Source of the DNA: an uncultured Bacteroidota bacterium
GTDB lineage: Bacteria; Bacteroidota; Bacteroidia; Flavobacteriales; Flavobacteriaceae
NCBI GenBank assembly: GCA_902557655.1
Contig: CACEAZ010000008.1
Coordinates: forward strand, 1 to 62,678
DNA length: 62,678 nucleotides
Direction of reading: 5' to 3'
Part shown: piece after piece, positions 38,303-48,467 of the stretch
Layout: the number at the start of each line of letters is the position of its first letter
Numbering within the stretch: the first letter of the stretch is position 1
Position numbers and translations under genes: made by a program
The notes under the pieces: model-generated
Databases searched by the model: none
What the model was told of the DNA's origin: nothing
What the model saw: only the letters and a program-made list of their open reading frames with translations

Positions 38303-39736
38303 TTATTTTTTTGGGAATGTTATGTTGAAGGTGGTACCTACATTGCTTTTTGAAGAAAATTTAATTGTTCCGTTGTAAGCTGTGATAATACTTTTTATCA
38401 TTGATAAGCCCAACCCCATACCACTAGATTTTGTTGTAAAACTTGGTTCAAATATTTTTTTAGTATCTGATTTTGATATTCCATATCCATTATCTGAAAT
38501 TGAAATCCTTACATCAGAGTTGTCTTCAAAAATTTTCACATTAATTTCAGGAGTCCTGTTTTCAGGAATTGCCTGAAAAGCATTTTTTAATAAGTTCGTT
38601 ATTACTCTGATTAACTGAGTTCTGTCAAAATTTGCTTCAATCTCTTTTGAAGAGCTTTCAAACTTAATATTGTCTCTGTTAAAAATATCAACAGCTAATT
38701 CTACAACTTCTACAACATTTAATTTTTCTTTTTTTGGCTCAGGCATTTCAGCAAAATCAGAAAACGCTGTGGCTATGGAACTCATTGTGTCAATCTGCTG
38801 TATTAACGAATCACTAAATTCTTTTATTCTTTGTTTTGTGAATTCTTCTCCTTTACTATATCCCCTTTCAAAAGTTTGTATACTTAATCTCATCGGAGTT
38901 AGTGGGTTTTTAATTTCGTGTGCAACTTGTTTAGCCATTTCTCTCCACGCAGTCTCCCTTTCACTTTTAGCAAGTTTTATTGCGCTACTCTTAAGCTCGT
39001 CTATCATAGTATTGTATGATTCTATAAGTGCAACAACTTCTGTCGGGGTATTGTCAATATCAATTTTAACATTTTGATTTTGAAGATTAGTCTTTTTAAT
39101 TGTGTCCCCAATTGAATCTAGTGATTTTGTAACAAAATTTGAAATAAAATATGCTATTACAAAAGCGATAAGAATCATGTTTCCATGAACAAATCCTAGT
39201 CTAATTAAAAATCCACTAAGCTCCATTTTACTTGAGGTGTCATCAGCAAAATAAGGAATGTATATAATTCCTAAAGGAGTGCCCTTAAAATCCGAAACTA
39301 AATTATAGGATGACTTAAAATAGCTGGAGTTTTTGTCGCTTTCAACATATCTGGAGGGAGATTCATTTTGGAAATAATCTGTAATTGATGAATCTAAAAT
39401 TGTTTTTCCTCTAATCCCGGTTACAGCTGTGGAACTTTTAATCAATATGCCATCCAAAGTGTATAATTCGAATTCTAAATTATGAATATCTGCTATTTCT
39501 TGGACTACAGAATTATTCAATGACAATAAAGAACTGCCATTTGATTTTTCAATTTCGTATTTAATATTTGTTATTAAATGGCTTTCTTTTCTTTCAAGCC
39601 TACCTTCGTGATATTCTGAATTTTGTTTATTAAACTGATACAATGTTACTCCTGCAATCATAATAGATTCAACTACTATAAAAACCATCATATAGTAAAA
39701 AATTCTAGAGCTTAAGGATATTTTATTTTCTCTCAT
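38303..39736 (-). CDS. NtrY-like sensor histidine kinase
   Basis: 477-aa membrane kinase. One span near residue 12-32, an extracytoplasmic sensor (about 35-175), a second span (about 182-202), HAMP (about 205-255), HisKA with the phosphorylated His in VAHEIKNPLTPMRLSIQ and an HATPase with NLLKNAFQAI, DNGYGIS and GMGLGLSMIKSI. The ENKNPLTP-type H-box is typical of NtrY/AtoS kinases. No response regulator is adjacent. Its output target is unknown. Confidence 0.88.
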   Translation of the reverse strand: MRENKISLSSRIFYYMMVFIVVESIMIAGVTLYQFNKQNSEYHEGRLERKESHLITNIKYEIEKSNGSSLLSLNNSVVQEIADIHNLEFELYTLDGILIKSSTAVTGIRGKTILDSSITDYFQNESPSRYVESDKNSSYFKSSYNLVSDFKGTPLGIIYIPYFADDTSSKMELSGFLIRLGFVHGNMILIAFVIAYFISNFVTKSLDSIGDTIKKTNLQNQNVKIDIDNTPTEVVALIESYNTMIDELKSSAIKLAKSERETAWREMAKQVAHEIKNPLTPMRLSIQTFERGYSKGEEFTKQRIKEFSDSLIQQIDTMSSIATAFSDFAEMPEPKKEKLNVVEVVELAVDIFNRDNIKFESSSKEIEANFDRTQLIRVITNLLKNAFQAIPENRTPEINVKIFEDNSDVRISISDNGYGISKSDTKKIFEPSFTTKSSGMGLGLSMIKSIITAYNGTIKFSSKSNVGTTFNITFPKK

Positions 39737-39847
39737 TTACCTCAAACGGGAGGAACCGATTTTTAGTTTAATTTAAATTTAGTAATAATTTGTTGACCTG
39801 TGAATTTTAGGTGGATCAAAATAAAAAAAGTTAGAATTATAAATTCA

Positions 39848-39855
39848 TATCTTTG
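39848..39855 (+). promoter_or_regulatory. Candidate -7 box for the serine hydrolase gene
   Basis: TATCTTTG, exact TAnnTTTG match, 17 bases before the ATG at 39873. No clear -33 box. Confidence 0.45.
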
Positions 39856-39872
39856 ATGAAAACAAACAGACT

Positions 39873-41018
39873 ATGAGCAAGATTTTGAAATGGATTTTTA
39901 TAATTATCACCTCTCTTATTTTACTTATTTATGCTTTTAATATCGAGTATTTAATCAAGGGAGTTAGAACAATTTATCTCACAGGAAATAATACAGCTTT
40001 TATTTCTGATTATGAATATTTTGATAATCGAGAGATTAAAAGTTTAAATCCGCAGCCTTGGGCACTTCATAAAAAATACAATACAGTTGTGGAATCCGAA
40101 GCGCTACAAAATCTTAATACAGGCGGTAAAACTAAATCATTTCTTGTCATTAAAAATGACAGTATTTTATTTGAAAAATATTATGATGGATATGACAAAA
40201 GCAGTCTTTCTAATTCGTTCTCTGTTGCAAAAAGTATTGTTACAAGCATGATGGGTAAGGCAATTATGGAAGGGAAAATCAAGGGGCTGGATCAGCCAGT
40301 TAGTGATTATTTTGATAAGTATAAAGAGGGGTTGGCTAGTGAATTAACCGTTGGTGATTTAGCGACAATGTCGTCAGGAATGAAATGGAGCGAAAAATAT
40401 TATAGCGTTATCAATATAACTTCCGAAAGTTATTTTACAGACGATTTGAGATCTGTTATCTTAAGACAAAAAATTATTGATAAGCCTGGTCAGAGTTTTA
40501 GATACTCAAGTGGAGATACACAATTGTTGGGAATGGTAATAGAAAAGGCAACAGGTGTTAGTTTGTCAGATTATTTAACGGAAAAGTTTTGGATACCAAT
40601 GGGTGCTGAAAACAACGCTCTTTGGCAACTTGATAGTGAAAATTATGGGATGGAAAAGGCATATTGTTGTATAGCTGCTACAGCAAGGGATTTTGCTAGA
40701 TTTGGTAAATTATATATTAATAAAGGTGAATGGAATGATGAAGTTATTCTAGATTCTTCTTTTGTAGAACTTTCTATTCAGCCTTCGTTTAAAGACAGCC
40801 CATATTATGGATATGGGTGGTGGCTTTATGATTATGAAGGGGAAAAAGTCTTTACTATGAATGGTCATCGTGGACAATTCGTCATATCATTTCCTGAAGA
40901 AAATATAATTATAGTTAGACAAGGAGATTTTAACGAAAAAGGAAGAGTCAGCAATGGGACAGGTGATTTATATAAATATATTTCTGAAGGTTATAAGCTC
41001 GCAAAATCAATTGAATAA
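39873..41018 (+). CDS. Beta-lactamase-fold serine hydrolase
   Basis: 381-aa membrane-anchored hydrolase (one N-terminal span, residues 7-25) of the class C/EstB type. Motifs are the catalytic SVAK (Ser117, Lys120), YSSGD (the Tyr motif) and the third box HRG in NGHRGQFV. Possible activities are esterase or D-amino-acid peptidase. The next gene starts only 3 bases after its stop, so they form an operon. Confidence 0.8.
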   Translation: MSKILKWIFIIITSLILLIYAFNIEYLIKGVRTIYLTGNNTAFISDYEYFDNREIKSLNPQPWALHKKYNTVVESEALQNLNTGGKTKSFLVIKNDSILFEKYYDGYDKSSLSNSFSVAKSIVTSMMGKAIMEGKIKGLDQPVSDYFDKYKEGLASELTVGDLATMSSGMKWSEKYYSVINITSESYFTDDLRSVILRQKIIDKPGQSFRYSSGDTQLLGMVIEKATGVSLSDYLTEKFWIPMGAENNALWQLDSENYGMEKAYCCIAATARDFARFGKLYINKGEWNDEVILDSSFVELSIQPSFKDSPYYGYGWWLYDYEGEKVFTMNGHRGQFVISFPEENIIIVRQGDFNEKGRVSNGTGDLYKYISEGYKLAKSIE

Positions 41019-41021
41019 TTT

Positions 41022-42704
41022 TTGAAATCAAATAAAAACACATTACTAGAGATTAACAATCTAAATATTTCTATAGCTCAAAATCAAAGCTCAAAATCAT
41101 TAGTAAAAAATATTTCCTTTCAGATAAAAAAGAACGAAATCGTAGGCTTAATAGGTGAGTCTGGTAGCGGAAAGTCTCTTACTTCATTAGCTATTTTAAA
41201 CCTTTTAAATAAAGATAAATTTAAAGTTACGGGGGAAGTTTTGTTTAAAGGAAACGACCTTTTAAAAATCTCAGAAGAGGAAATGCTAAAAAACAGGGGG
41301 GCTGAAATTTCAATGATTTTTCAAGAACCTATGAGTGCTTTAAACCCAACCATGAAAATAGGTGATCAATTATATGAAATGTATAAAGCCCATCAAAATA
41401 AATCTTTTTTAGAAATTACAAATAGGATTAAAAAACTAATCAAAAAAGTAAAATTAGAAGGAGTTGAAAATCTTTTTGAAAAATATCCGCATGAAATTTC
41501 TGGAGGTCAAAAACAAAGAGTTATGATTGTAATGGCTTTAGCTTGTAACCCAAAACTTTTAATTGCAGATGAGCCCACTACAGCCCTAGATGTAACGGTT
41601 CAAAAAGAAATTATAGACATTCTTAAATTACTTCAAAAATCCGAAGGTCTATCTATATTGTTTATTTCTCACGACTTAAAGTTAGTTTCTAAAATAACCG
41701 ACAGATTAGTAATATTAAAAGATGGTGTTGTTGTAGAAACGGGAATAAATAAAAAAATTTTTAAAGGCCCAATTTCTGATTATACAAAAGCGCTACTTTC
41801 TGTTATTATTGATCCAAAGAAAAGATTGAAAACTTTACCTACAATCGAAACTTATGAGTCAAATAAAAAACTTGTAAAAGAAAATAAAAGTCAAAGACAA
41901 AAAAGACAAAAAAAGATATATTCAAATGAACCAATATTAAGAGTTAATAATGTTTCTAAATTTTATAACTTCTCATCAAATTTATTTCAAAAAAATAAAC
42001 AGTACCAGGCTCTAAATAATATCAATTTAAAATTATATTCAGGTGAAACTTTGGGTTTAATTGGAGAATCTGGTTCAGGTAAGACCACATTGTCTAATGC
42101 AATATTAAAGATTCATAATTTCGAAAAGGGCAAGATTTATTTTAAAGAAAAGGACATCTCTAATTTGAATGGCAAAGACCTGTTAAATTTTAGAAAAAAA
42201 GTTCAAATAATTTTTCAAGACCCGTATGCTTCTTTGAATCCCGTTCAGAAAATTCAAGATGCAATCATTGAACCCCTAAAATATCATCAGCAAATTTCAG
42301 GACAAAAAGAAGTCGAAAAAAAAACCATTCAATTGCTAAAAGATGTCGGTCTTGATGAATCATTTTTGTCACGCTATCCTCACGAGCTTTCTGGGGGTCA
42401 AAGACAAAGGGTTTGTATTGCTAGAGCAATAAGTTTAAAACCTGAAATAATAATATGTGATGAGTGTGTGTCGGCATTAGATGTATCTGTTCAAGCTACA
42501 ATTTTAAACTTATTAAATTCGTTAAAAGAGAAGTATGGTTTTACATATATTTTTATCTCACACGATCTTTCGGTCGTAAAATATATGTCCGATAGAATTG
42601 TTGTATTATTTGACGGAGAGATAGTTGAGTATCAAGAGGCAGATAAAATGTTTTTAAAGCCAACAAACGATTATACAAGAAAATTAATAAAAGCGTCCTT
42701 ATAA
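41022..42704 (+). CDS. Oligopeptide-type ABC transporter, fused dual ATPase
   Basis: 560-aa protein of two joined ATPase domains (DppD-DppF or YejF-like). Each has a Walker A (first at residues 45-52, GESGSGKS; second GESGSGKT near 350), an ABC signature (ISGGQKQR and LSGGQRQR) and a Walker B. The start is TTG, three bases after the hydrolase stop. No permease or binding-protein gene is adjacent, so the membrane partners lie elsewhere. Peptides are the likely cargo; acting with the surface M1 peptidase is possible but inferred. Confidence 0.88.
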   Translation: MKSNKNTLLEINNLNISIAQNQSSKSLVKNISFQIKKNEIVGLIGESGSGKSLTSLAILNLLNKDKFKVTGEVLFKGNDLLKISEEEMLKNRGAEISMIFQEPMSALNPTMKIGDQLYEMYKAHQNKSFLEITNRIKKLIKKVKLEGVENLFEKYPHEISGGQKQRVMIVMALACNPKLLIADEPTTALDVTVQKEIIDILKLLQKSEGLSILFISHDLKLVSKITDRLVILKDGVVVETGINKKIFKGPISDYTKALLSVIIDPKKRLKTLPTIETYESNKKLVKENKSQRQKRQKKIYSNEPILRVNNVSKFYNFSSNLFQKNKQYQALNNINLKLYSGETLGLIGESGSGKTTLSNAILKIHNFEKGKIYFKEKDISNLNGKDLLNFRKKVQIIFQDPYASLNPVQKIQDAIIEPLKYHQQISGQKEVEKKTIQLLKDVGLDESFLSRYPHELSGGQRQRVCIARAISLKPEIIICDECVSALDVSVQATILNLLNSLKEKYGFTYIFISHDLSVVKYMSDRIVVLFDGEIVEYQEADKMFLKPTNDYTRKLIKASL

Positions 42705-42706
42705 AT

Positions 42707-44629
42707 ATGTCTAAAATTTGGGAGCCAAAAAATTTTAAAAAATCAAACTTATACCGGTTTGAGTCATTTCTAAAAAAGGAATTTAAAAAAAGTTTTTCGG
42801 AGTACTCAGAAATGCATAATTGGTCGATTAACCAACCCGATCAATTTTGGCTTGCGATAAGTAAATTTTTTAAAATTGAGTTTCGTAAATCTTATAAAAG
42901 TGTATTAATTCAGAAGAAACCATTTTATAAATCTGTATGGTTTGAAAATTCAAAACTCAGTTATTGTAATCACCTCTTAAGACATGCTAAAAAAGGAGAA
43001 GTTGCAATAATTTATAAAAATGAAAAAAACAAATTATTAGAAATTTCGTGGAATAGCTTACTTAAAAGATCAAAAGAAATTCGATCTCAACTAATTAAAA
43101 ATAATATCAAAAAAGGAGATGTTGTAGTTGGTTATTTGTTAAATCATCCTGACACTATAGCTTCTTTTATAGCTGTAAATTCTCTTGGCGCTATTTGGTC
43201 GTGTTGCTCCCCTGATTTTGGAGTTGAAAGCACAATCAATAGGTTTGATCAGCTCAATCCAAAAATGCTTTTAGCACATCAGAAATACATATATAGTGGC
43301 AAATATTTTGATCAAAGTGATAAAATTGAAGAACTAAAAATAAAACTTAAAAGCTTAAATAATACAATAATTTTCTCGTCTGATTTTACAAACTGGGATT
43401 TAAATAGTGATTATTGGATTGATTTTAATATGGAATCTGTAGATTTTGATCATCCTATATGGGTTTTATTTTCGTCTGGTACAACTGGGAAACCAAAAGC
43501 CATTACACATCGAACAGGAGGAATACTAATTGAACAATACAAATCACTATCTCTACATCAAAATATTTGTGATGGAGATAGATTTTTTTGGAATACCACA
43601 ACGGGTTGGATGATGTGGAACTATGCACTGGGTTCACTGTTATGTGGGGCAAAGTTATGCTTGTACGATGGGGCTGCTAACTATCCTGATATTGGAGTGC
43701 AATGGAGATTTGCTAAAGAGGCTCAAATAAATCATTTCGGTAATGGATCGCCACTGTTTATTGCAAGCATGAAGCAAAATATAAAGGATGTAAACCAAAT
43801 TGAATTATCCAAACTAAAGACAATTGGTGCGACAGGATCGCCTCTTTCAGAAGATGCTTTTATATGGCTGCAAGACAAATTACCAAAAACACAAATTATA
43901 TCTCTTAGTGGGGGAACAGATGTTTGCTCTGCATTTATTGGAGGATGTGCAATGCTTCCTGTATATTCAGGATATTTACAATGCAATATGTTAGGGGCTG
44001 CAATTGAAGCTTGGGATGAAAATAAAAAATCTATTTTAAACCAAACAGGAGAGTTGGTAATTACAAAGCCATTGCCATCGATGCCAGTTTTTTTCTGGAA
44101 TGATCCTAATTTTAAAAAATATCATAGTTCTTATTTTGAAAAAAATAAGGGGGTTTGGACTCATGGAGATTGGATCTATATAGATCCTAAAAAAGGCATC
44201 GTTATGCAAGGAAGGTCAGATGCAACACTAAATAGAAATGGAATAAGAATTGGAACCTCAGAAATCTATAATGTTCTTGATCAATTTGATGAAATTAAAG
44301 ACTCGTTGATTATAGATTTAACAATTCAGAACAGTAGTAAACTAGTTTTATTTCTCACTACAATTGACCCTATTAATAATGAACTTAAGAAAAAAATAAA
44401 GAAAGTAATTAAATTAAAATGTTCGCCAAGACATATCCCAAATTTAATCTTTAGTGTGTCTGAAATTCCATACACAATTAGTGGTAAAAAAATGGAAATC
44501 CCAATAAAAAAAATAATGTCTGGAAAAGAAATAAGGGAAACAATTTCAGAGGGGGCTATGAAGAACCCCGGTTGCTTAAATGAATATATAGATATTAAAA
44601 ATCAATATCTAGAATCTCTTGATCGGTAG
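42707..44629 (+). CDS. Acetoacetyl-CoA synthetase
   Basis: 640-aa ATP-dependent acyl-CoA ligase that activates acetoacetate. Motifs are SSGTTGKPKAI (around residue 257), THGDWIYIDPKKGIVMQGRSDATLNRNGIRIGT in two parts and the acetylating-type Lys in TISGKKMEIP near the end. Length and the N-terminal region (WSINQPDQFWLAISKFFKI) match AACS rather than acetyl-CoA synthetase. It starts two bases after the ABC gene and overlaps the stop of convergent PBP1A by 35 bases. Confidence 0.87.
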   Translation: MSKIWEPKNFKKSNLYRFESFLKKEFKKSFSEYSEMHNWSINQPDQFWLAISKFFKIEFRKSYKSVLIQKKPFYKSVWFENSKLSYCNHLLRHAKKGEVAIIYKNEKNKLLEISWNSLLKRSKEIRSQLIKNNIKKGDVVVGYLLNHPDTIASFIAVNSLGAIWSCCSPDFGVESTINRFDQLNPKMLLAHQKYIYSGKYFDQSDKIEELKIKLKSLNNTIIFSSDFTNWDLNSDYWIDFNMESVDFDHPIWVLFSSGTTGKPKAITHRTGGILIEQYKSLSLHQNICDGDRFFWNTTTGWMMWNYALGSLLCGAKLCLYDGAANYPDIGVQWRFAKEAQINHFGNGSPLFIASMKQNIKDVNQIELSKLKTIGATGSPLSEDAFIWLQDKLPKTQIISLSGGTDVCSAFIGGCAMLPVYSGYLQCNMLGAAIEAWDENKKSILNQTGELVITKPLPSMPVFFWNDPNFKKYHSSYFEKNKGVWTHGDWIYIDPKKGIVMQGRSDATLNRNGIRIGTSEIYNVLDQFDEIKDSLIIDLTIQNSSKLVLFLTTIDPINNELKKKIKKVIKLKCSPRHIPNLIFSVSEIPYTISGKKMEIPIKKIMSGKEIRETISEGAMKNPGCLNEYIDIKNQYLESLDR

Positions 44630-46910
44630 TTTTTCCAGATCCAATACTGTCAATAACAAACTTGTTACAATCCAATTCTATGGTTAATTTTTTGGGTCTA
44701 TCAAACGACTCATTAGAAATCATTAAAGTTGAATCTTGATAAATGCTTTTCATATACACTCCCCAAATGGGTAGAGCCATTGATGCCCCTTGGCCGTAAG
44801 CAATATCTTCAAAATGAATTGCTCTATCCTCTGCCCCAACCCATACACCTGTAACCAAATTTGGGACCATACCAATAAACCAACCGTCACTTTGATTTTG
44901 GGTTGTACCTGTTTTTCCTGCAATTGGATTTGTAAACTCATAAGGATAACCGGTAACAATATTTTGATACGCCCTGTTGTATTCGTCCGCTCCCGTGGTT
45001 CTAAGTCTAGTTCCAGAACCAGCCATTGTTACACCCTCTAATAAATTTACAGTAACGTATGCAGCCTCTTCGCTTAAAACATCTTTTGTTAAAGGCTGAT
45101 GTTTGAATAATGTAGTTCCATTTTTATCCTCTATTTTTTCAATAAAAACCGGTTGTGTATAAACCCCTTTGTTCGCAAAAGTAGAATATGCTGCCACCAT
45201 TTCGTAAACACTTAAATCGGGTGTGCCTAAGGCAATTGAAGGTACAGGCAAAATTCTTTGTTCTATCCCTAAATCTTTGGCTAATTTTACAACAGTTTGG
45301 GGACCAATTCTATCCATTAATCTTGCTGTGACAGTATTAACAGAATTTGCTAATGCATTTTTCAATGTCCTTGTTCTCCCGTACTTATCTCCAGAATTTT
45401 TTGGACACCACTGCTCAATATTTCCAAATTTATTTTTTTCAATGCAAAACTGACTGTCTGGAAATGTATCACAAGGAGATAGTTTAAGCTGATCGATTGC
45501 AGCTGCATATACAAAAGGCTTAAAAGTAGATCCAATTTGTCGCCTTCCCTTTTTTACCATATCATATTGAAAGTGTCTGTAATTCATTCCTCCAACCCAT
45601 GCCTTAATATGGCCATTGGTAGGGTCCATAGACATCATTCCAGGCCTAAAAAAGGACTTGTAATATTTCATGGAATCGAGAGGAGTCATAATTGTATCTA
45701 TGTCTCCCTCCCAAGAAAAAACTGTCATATCAACAGGTTCAAAAAAGGAATTCTCAATTTCCTCATTATCTTTTTTAAGATCATATTTCATTTTTCTCCA
45801 CCTTTCGGACCTTCTCATTGAAATTCTAAGTAATGTATCAACTGCACCAGAAGTTAATTCCCTAAATGGAGCTATCGAATCGTCGAGAGTTTTATTTTGT
45901 TCAAAAAATTCTTTTTGTAATCTTGGCATATGTTGCTCTACAGCAAGCTCTGCCATTTGTTGCATGGTATAGTTAATGGTTGTATATATTTTTAAACCAT
46001 CCGTGTTTAGATTATATTTTGATCCATCTGGCTTTCGATTATTTTCATCATTAATCCACTTTTTCATATGTGACCTTAAAAATTCTCTAAAATATGTAGC
46101 CAAACCTTCCCTGTGAGATTCAGGTGTATAATTCAAATTTAATGGTTCTAGTCTAAGTGAATCAACTAAGTTTTTTTCTAAATACTGATATTTACTCATC
46201 TGACTTAGAACAACATTTCTTCTATTTTTAACTCCGATTGGATTTCTATGAGGTCTGGGATTATATAGAGAAGAGTTTTTTAACATGCCAACTAAAATTG
46301 CTGATTCATTTATATCTAGATCAATAGGTTCTTTACCAAAATAAATCCTAGCAGCACTTCGAATACCGTCACCGTTATTGCCAAAGTCATATAGGTTTAA
46401 ATACTGAGTAATTATTTCTTCCTTTGTATAATTCCTTTCAAGCCTTACAGCAATTATATATTCTTTAAATTTTTGTGTAAGCCTTTCTAAAATATCTTTT
46501 GAACCTTCGCCTGTAAAAAGTAATTTAGCTAATTGTTGAGTAATGGTACTTCCCCCTCCATCTTTTCCAAACTTTAAAGCAGCGCCAAAAGTTCTTTTAA
46601 AATCAATTCCACTATGAGAATAAAATCTAATATCTTCAGTAGCTATTAATGCATCAACCAAATGAGTTGGGAGTTCGTCAAAAGTTACTGGGGTTCTGTT
46701 GTCATTAAAATAATATTTAGCTAATGTCTTTCCGTCAGATGTAAAAATTTCACTTGCTAAATTTGTTTTGGGATTTTCTAGAACCTCAAGATCTGGCATA
46801 TCTCCAAAACCACCAGTTGAAGCGTAATAAAAAAGAAATGTTATTATAGATATTGGGGTTAAAAAAATTAACCACATAAAAAAAGAATACCACTTATAAT
46901 TGTTATTCAC
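44595..46910 (-). CDS. mrcA: Penicillin-binding protein 1A
   Basis: 771-aa bifunctional cell-wall synthase. One N-terminal span, then a glycosyltransferase domain (IATEDIRFYSHSGIDFKRTF and GGSTITQQLAKLLF, about 90-130) and a transpeptidase domain with STFKPF, SVN and KTGTT boxes. It polymerises and cross-links peptidoglycan. The start is GTG at 46910, two bases after the gldH stop; it runs in the same unit as gldH, ricT and trhO. Overlaps the convergent AACS gene by 35 bases. Confidence 0.92.
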   Translation of the reverse strand: MNNNYKWYSFFMWLIFLTPISIITFLFYYASTGGFGDMPDLEVLENPKTNLASEIFTSDGKTLAKYYFNDNRTPVTFDELPTHLVDALIATEDIRFYSHSGIDFKRTFGAALKFGKDGGGSTITQQLAKLLFTGEGSKDILERLTQKFKEYIIAVRLERNYTKEEIITQYLNLYDFGNNGDGIRSAARIYFGKEPIDLDINESAILVGMLKNSSLYNPRPHRNPIGVKNRRNVVLSQMSKYQYLEKNLVDSLRLEPLNLNYTPESHREGLATYFREFLRSHMKKWINDENNRKPDGSKYNLNTDGLKIYTTINYTMQQMAELAVEQHMPRLQKEFFEQNKTLDDSIAPFRELTSGAVDTLLRISMRRSERWRKMKYDLKKDNEEIENSFFEPVDMTVFSWEGDIDTIMTPLDSMKYYKSFFRPGMMSMDPTNGHIKAWVGGMNYRHFQYDMVKKGRRQIGSTFKPFVYAAAIDQLKLSPCDTFPDSQFCIEKNKFGNIEQWCPKNSGDKYGRTRTLKNALANSVNTVTARLMDRIGPQTVVKLAKDLGIEQRILPVPSIALGTPDLSVYEMVAAYSTFANKGVYTQPVFIEKIEDKNGTTLFKHQPLTKDVLSEEAAYVTVNLLEGVTMAGSGTRLRTTGADEYNRAYQNIVTGYPYEFTNPIAGKTGTTQNQSDGWFIGMVPNLVTGVWVGAEDRAIHFEDIAYGQGASMALPIWGVYMKSIYQDSTLMISNESFDRPKKLTIELDCNKFVIDSIGSGKTTDQEILDIDF

Positions 46911-46912
46911 CT

Positions 46913-47386
46913 CTAATTAATTTTTTCAATTTTATAACCCACATCAATTACACCATCCAAATTTTCTAACCCTGAAACTTTATTTATTATTCTCATAGCA
47001 TGTTCAATAGACACTGAATATTTTTTATTTTTTTCAAGTTTATAATTTTCCTTGTGAATTAAACTGTTTTCAATAATATTAACTCTTTTTTTTCCTAAAA
47101 ATTTACCAGATTTGTCAGCGAGTTTAAAATTTAATGTGTCTTTTGATAAAATATTTAAACTGTCCTTCAATGTAGTAATTAAAAAAATATTACTAAACTG
47201 ATATTCTTCATTAATCCGTAAGTTAATATAAGTATTGTATTTATTTGTGCTGGTTAATTCAAAAACAAAACTCTGAATTGAATCTCTATGCCAAACATTA
47301 TCTATAGAATTATAGTCCAAGAATTCTATTTTTGATTCACATGAAAAATTTAAAAAAACCAATAATAACAATATTTTAAATCGCAT
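46913..47386 (-). CDS. gldH: Gliding motility lipoprotein GldH
   Basis: 157-aa lipoprotein (MRFKILLLLVFLNFSC). ATG at 47386 is chosen because it gives the lipoprotein signal; the longer frame adds eight Lys-rich residues. The body (IEFLDYNSIDNVWHRDSIQSFVFELT, then KSGKFLGKK) matches GldH, required for gliding in Flavobacterium. The gene overlaps ricT by 11 bases and is followed by PBP1A, the usual order in flavobacteria. Confidence 0.8.
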   Translation of the reverse strand: MRFKILLLLVFLNFSCESKIEFLDYNSIDNVWHRDSIQSFVFELTSTNKYNTYINLRINEEYQFSNIFLITTLKDSLNILSKDTLNFKLADKSGKFLGKKRVNIIENSLIHKENYKLEKNKKYSVSIEHAMRIINKVSGLENLDGVIDVGYKIEKIN

Positions 47387-48467
47387 ATTTTCTTTTTTTC
47401 TTTTTATCAAATCTTGTTATGCTGTCTTCAGAAATGAGTTTTTTCACTTCTTCTTTATGAATCGAAAAGTCTTCAAGAGATGAAACCTCTTTACCAGATT
47501 TATTTATTTCAATCATTTTATTTAAGGATTTTAAATCAATTTCATGCCAATCCATGAAATTATTTTTATAAGAATACCATACAATCTTTTTGAATATATC
47601 GGTCTTCTGTAATATAGCGATCCCTTTTGTGGTTTTAATCTTTATATCTTTTTTTGGAAAATCTTTTAAAGCGTCTAAGTAGATGTCAAGCTCATAGTTT
47701 AAACAACATTTTAATTTTCCACACTGACCAGCTAATTTTTGTGGGTTGATTGAAAGTTTTTGGTAGCGAGCTGCTGAGGTATTTACTTTCCTAAAATCGT
47801 TTAACCAAGTTGAGCAACAAAGTTCTCTTCCACAAGAACCTATGCCGCCTAGTCTAGATGCTTCTTGTCTCAAACCAACTTGTTTCATTTCAATTCTGGT
47901 TTTAAATTCTGCAGCATATTTTTTAATAAGTTCTCTAAAATCAACCCTTTGATCAGCTGTATAATAAAAAATTACTTTAGATCCATCTGCCTGAAATTCA
48001 ACATCTGAAATTTTCATTTTTAAACCAAGATCTATTGCAATTATTCTAGCCCTCACCTGAATTTCTGACTCTTTTCTCATCAATTCCTGCCATTTAGAAA
48101 TCTCCTTTTCATTTGGAAATCTTTTTAAAGAAAAGAGTTCATCATCAATATTTATTCCTTTCTTTTTTAGTTGAATTCTTACCAATTCACCAGTCAAAGT
48201 AACCGCGCCAATATCATAACCTTTTTCAGATTCCGTCATTATGGTATCACCTATTGAAACATTAAGTTCATTATTTCTATAATATCCCTTTCTTCCATTT
48301 TTAAATCTAACCTCTACAATTTTAAAAGGGTTAATCTTAGAATTTGAAATATCAGAAAGCCAATCAAACACTGTAAAAGTTCCGCAACTTCCACTTGAAC
48401 AATTTCCGTTATTATTACAACCCCTAGGCAGTCCAGAACTGCCACTTTTACAACTGTTACAGCTCAT
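47376..48467 (-). CDS. ricT: RicT/PSP1 family protein
   Basis: 363-aa PSP1-domain protein related to B. subtilis RicT (YaaT), part of a complex tied to RNA processing. Cys-rich N-terminus (CNSCKSG, CNNNGNCSSGSCG) and a central region GIGSCGRELCCSTWLNDF, then LAGQCGKLKCCLNYEL, whose Cys could bind an Fe-S cluster. It overlaps trhO by 11 bases upstream and gldH by 11 bases downstream. Confidence 0.82.
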   Translation of the reverse strand: MSCNSCKSGSSGLPRGCNNNGNCSSGSCGTFTVFDWLSDISNSKINPFKIVEVRFKNGRKGYYRNNELNVSIGDTIMTESEKGYDIGAVTLTGELVRIQLKKKGINIDDELFSLKRFPNEKEISKWQELMRKESEIQVRARIIAIDLGLKMKISDVEFQADGSKVIFYYTADQRVDFRELIKKYAAEFKTRIEMKQVGLRQEASRLGGIGSCGRELCCSTWLNDFRKVNTSAARYQKLSINPQKLAGQCGKLKCCLNYELDIYLDALKDFPKKDIKIKTTKGIAILQKTDIFKKIVWYSYKNNFMDWHEIDLKSLNKMIEINKSGKEVSSLEDFSIHKEEVKKLISEDSITRFDKKKKRKYAI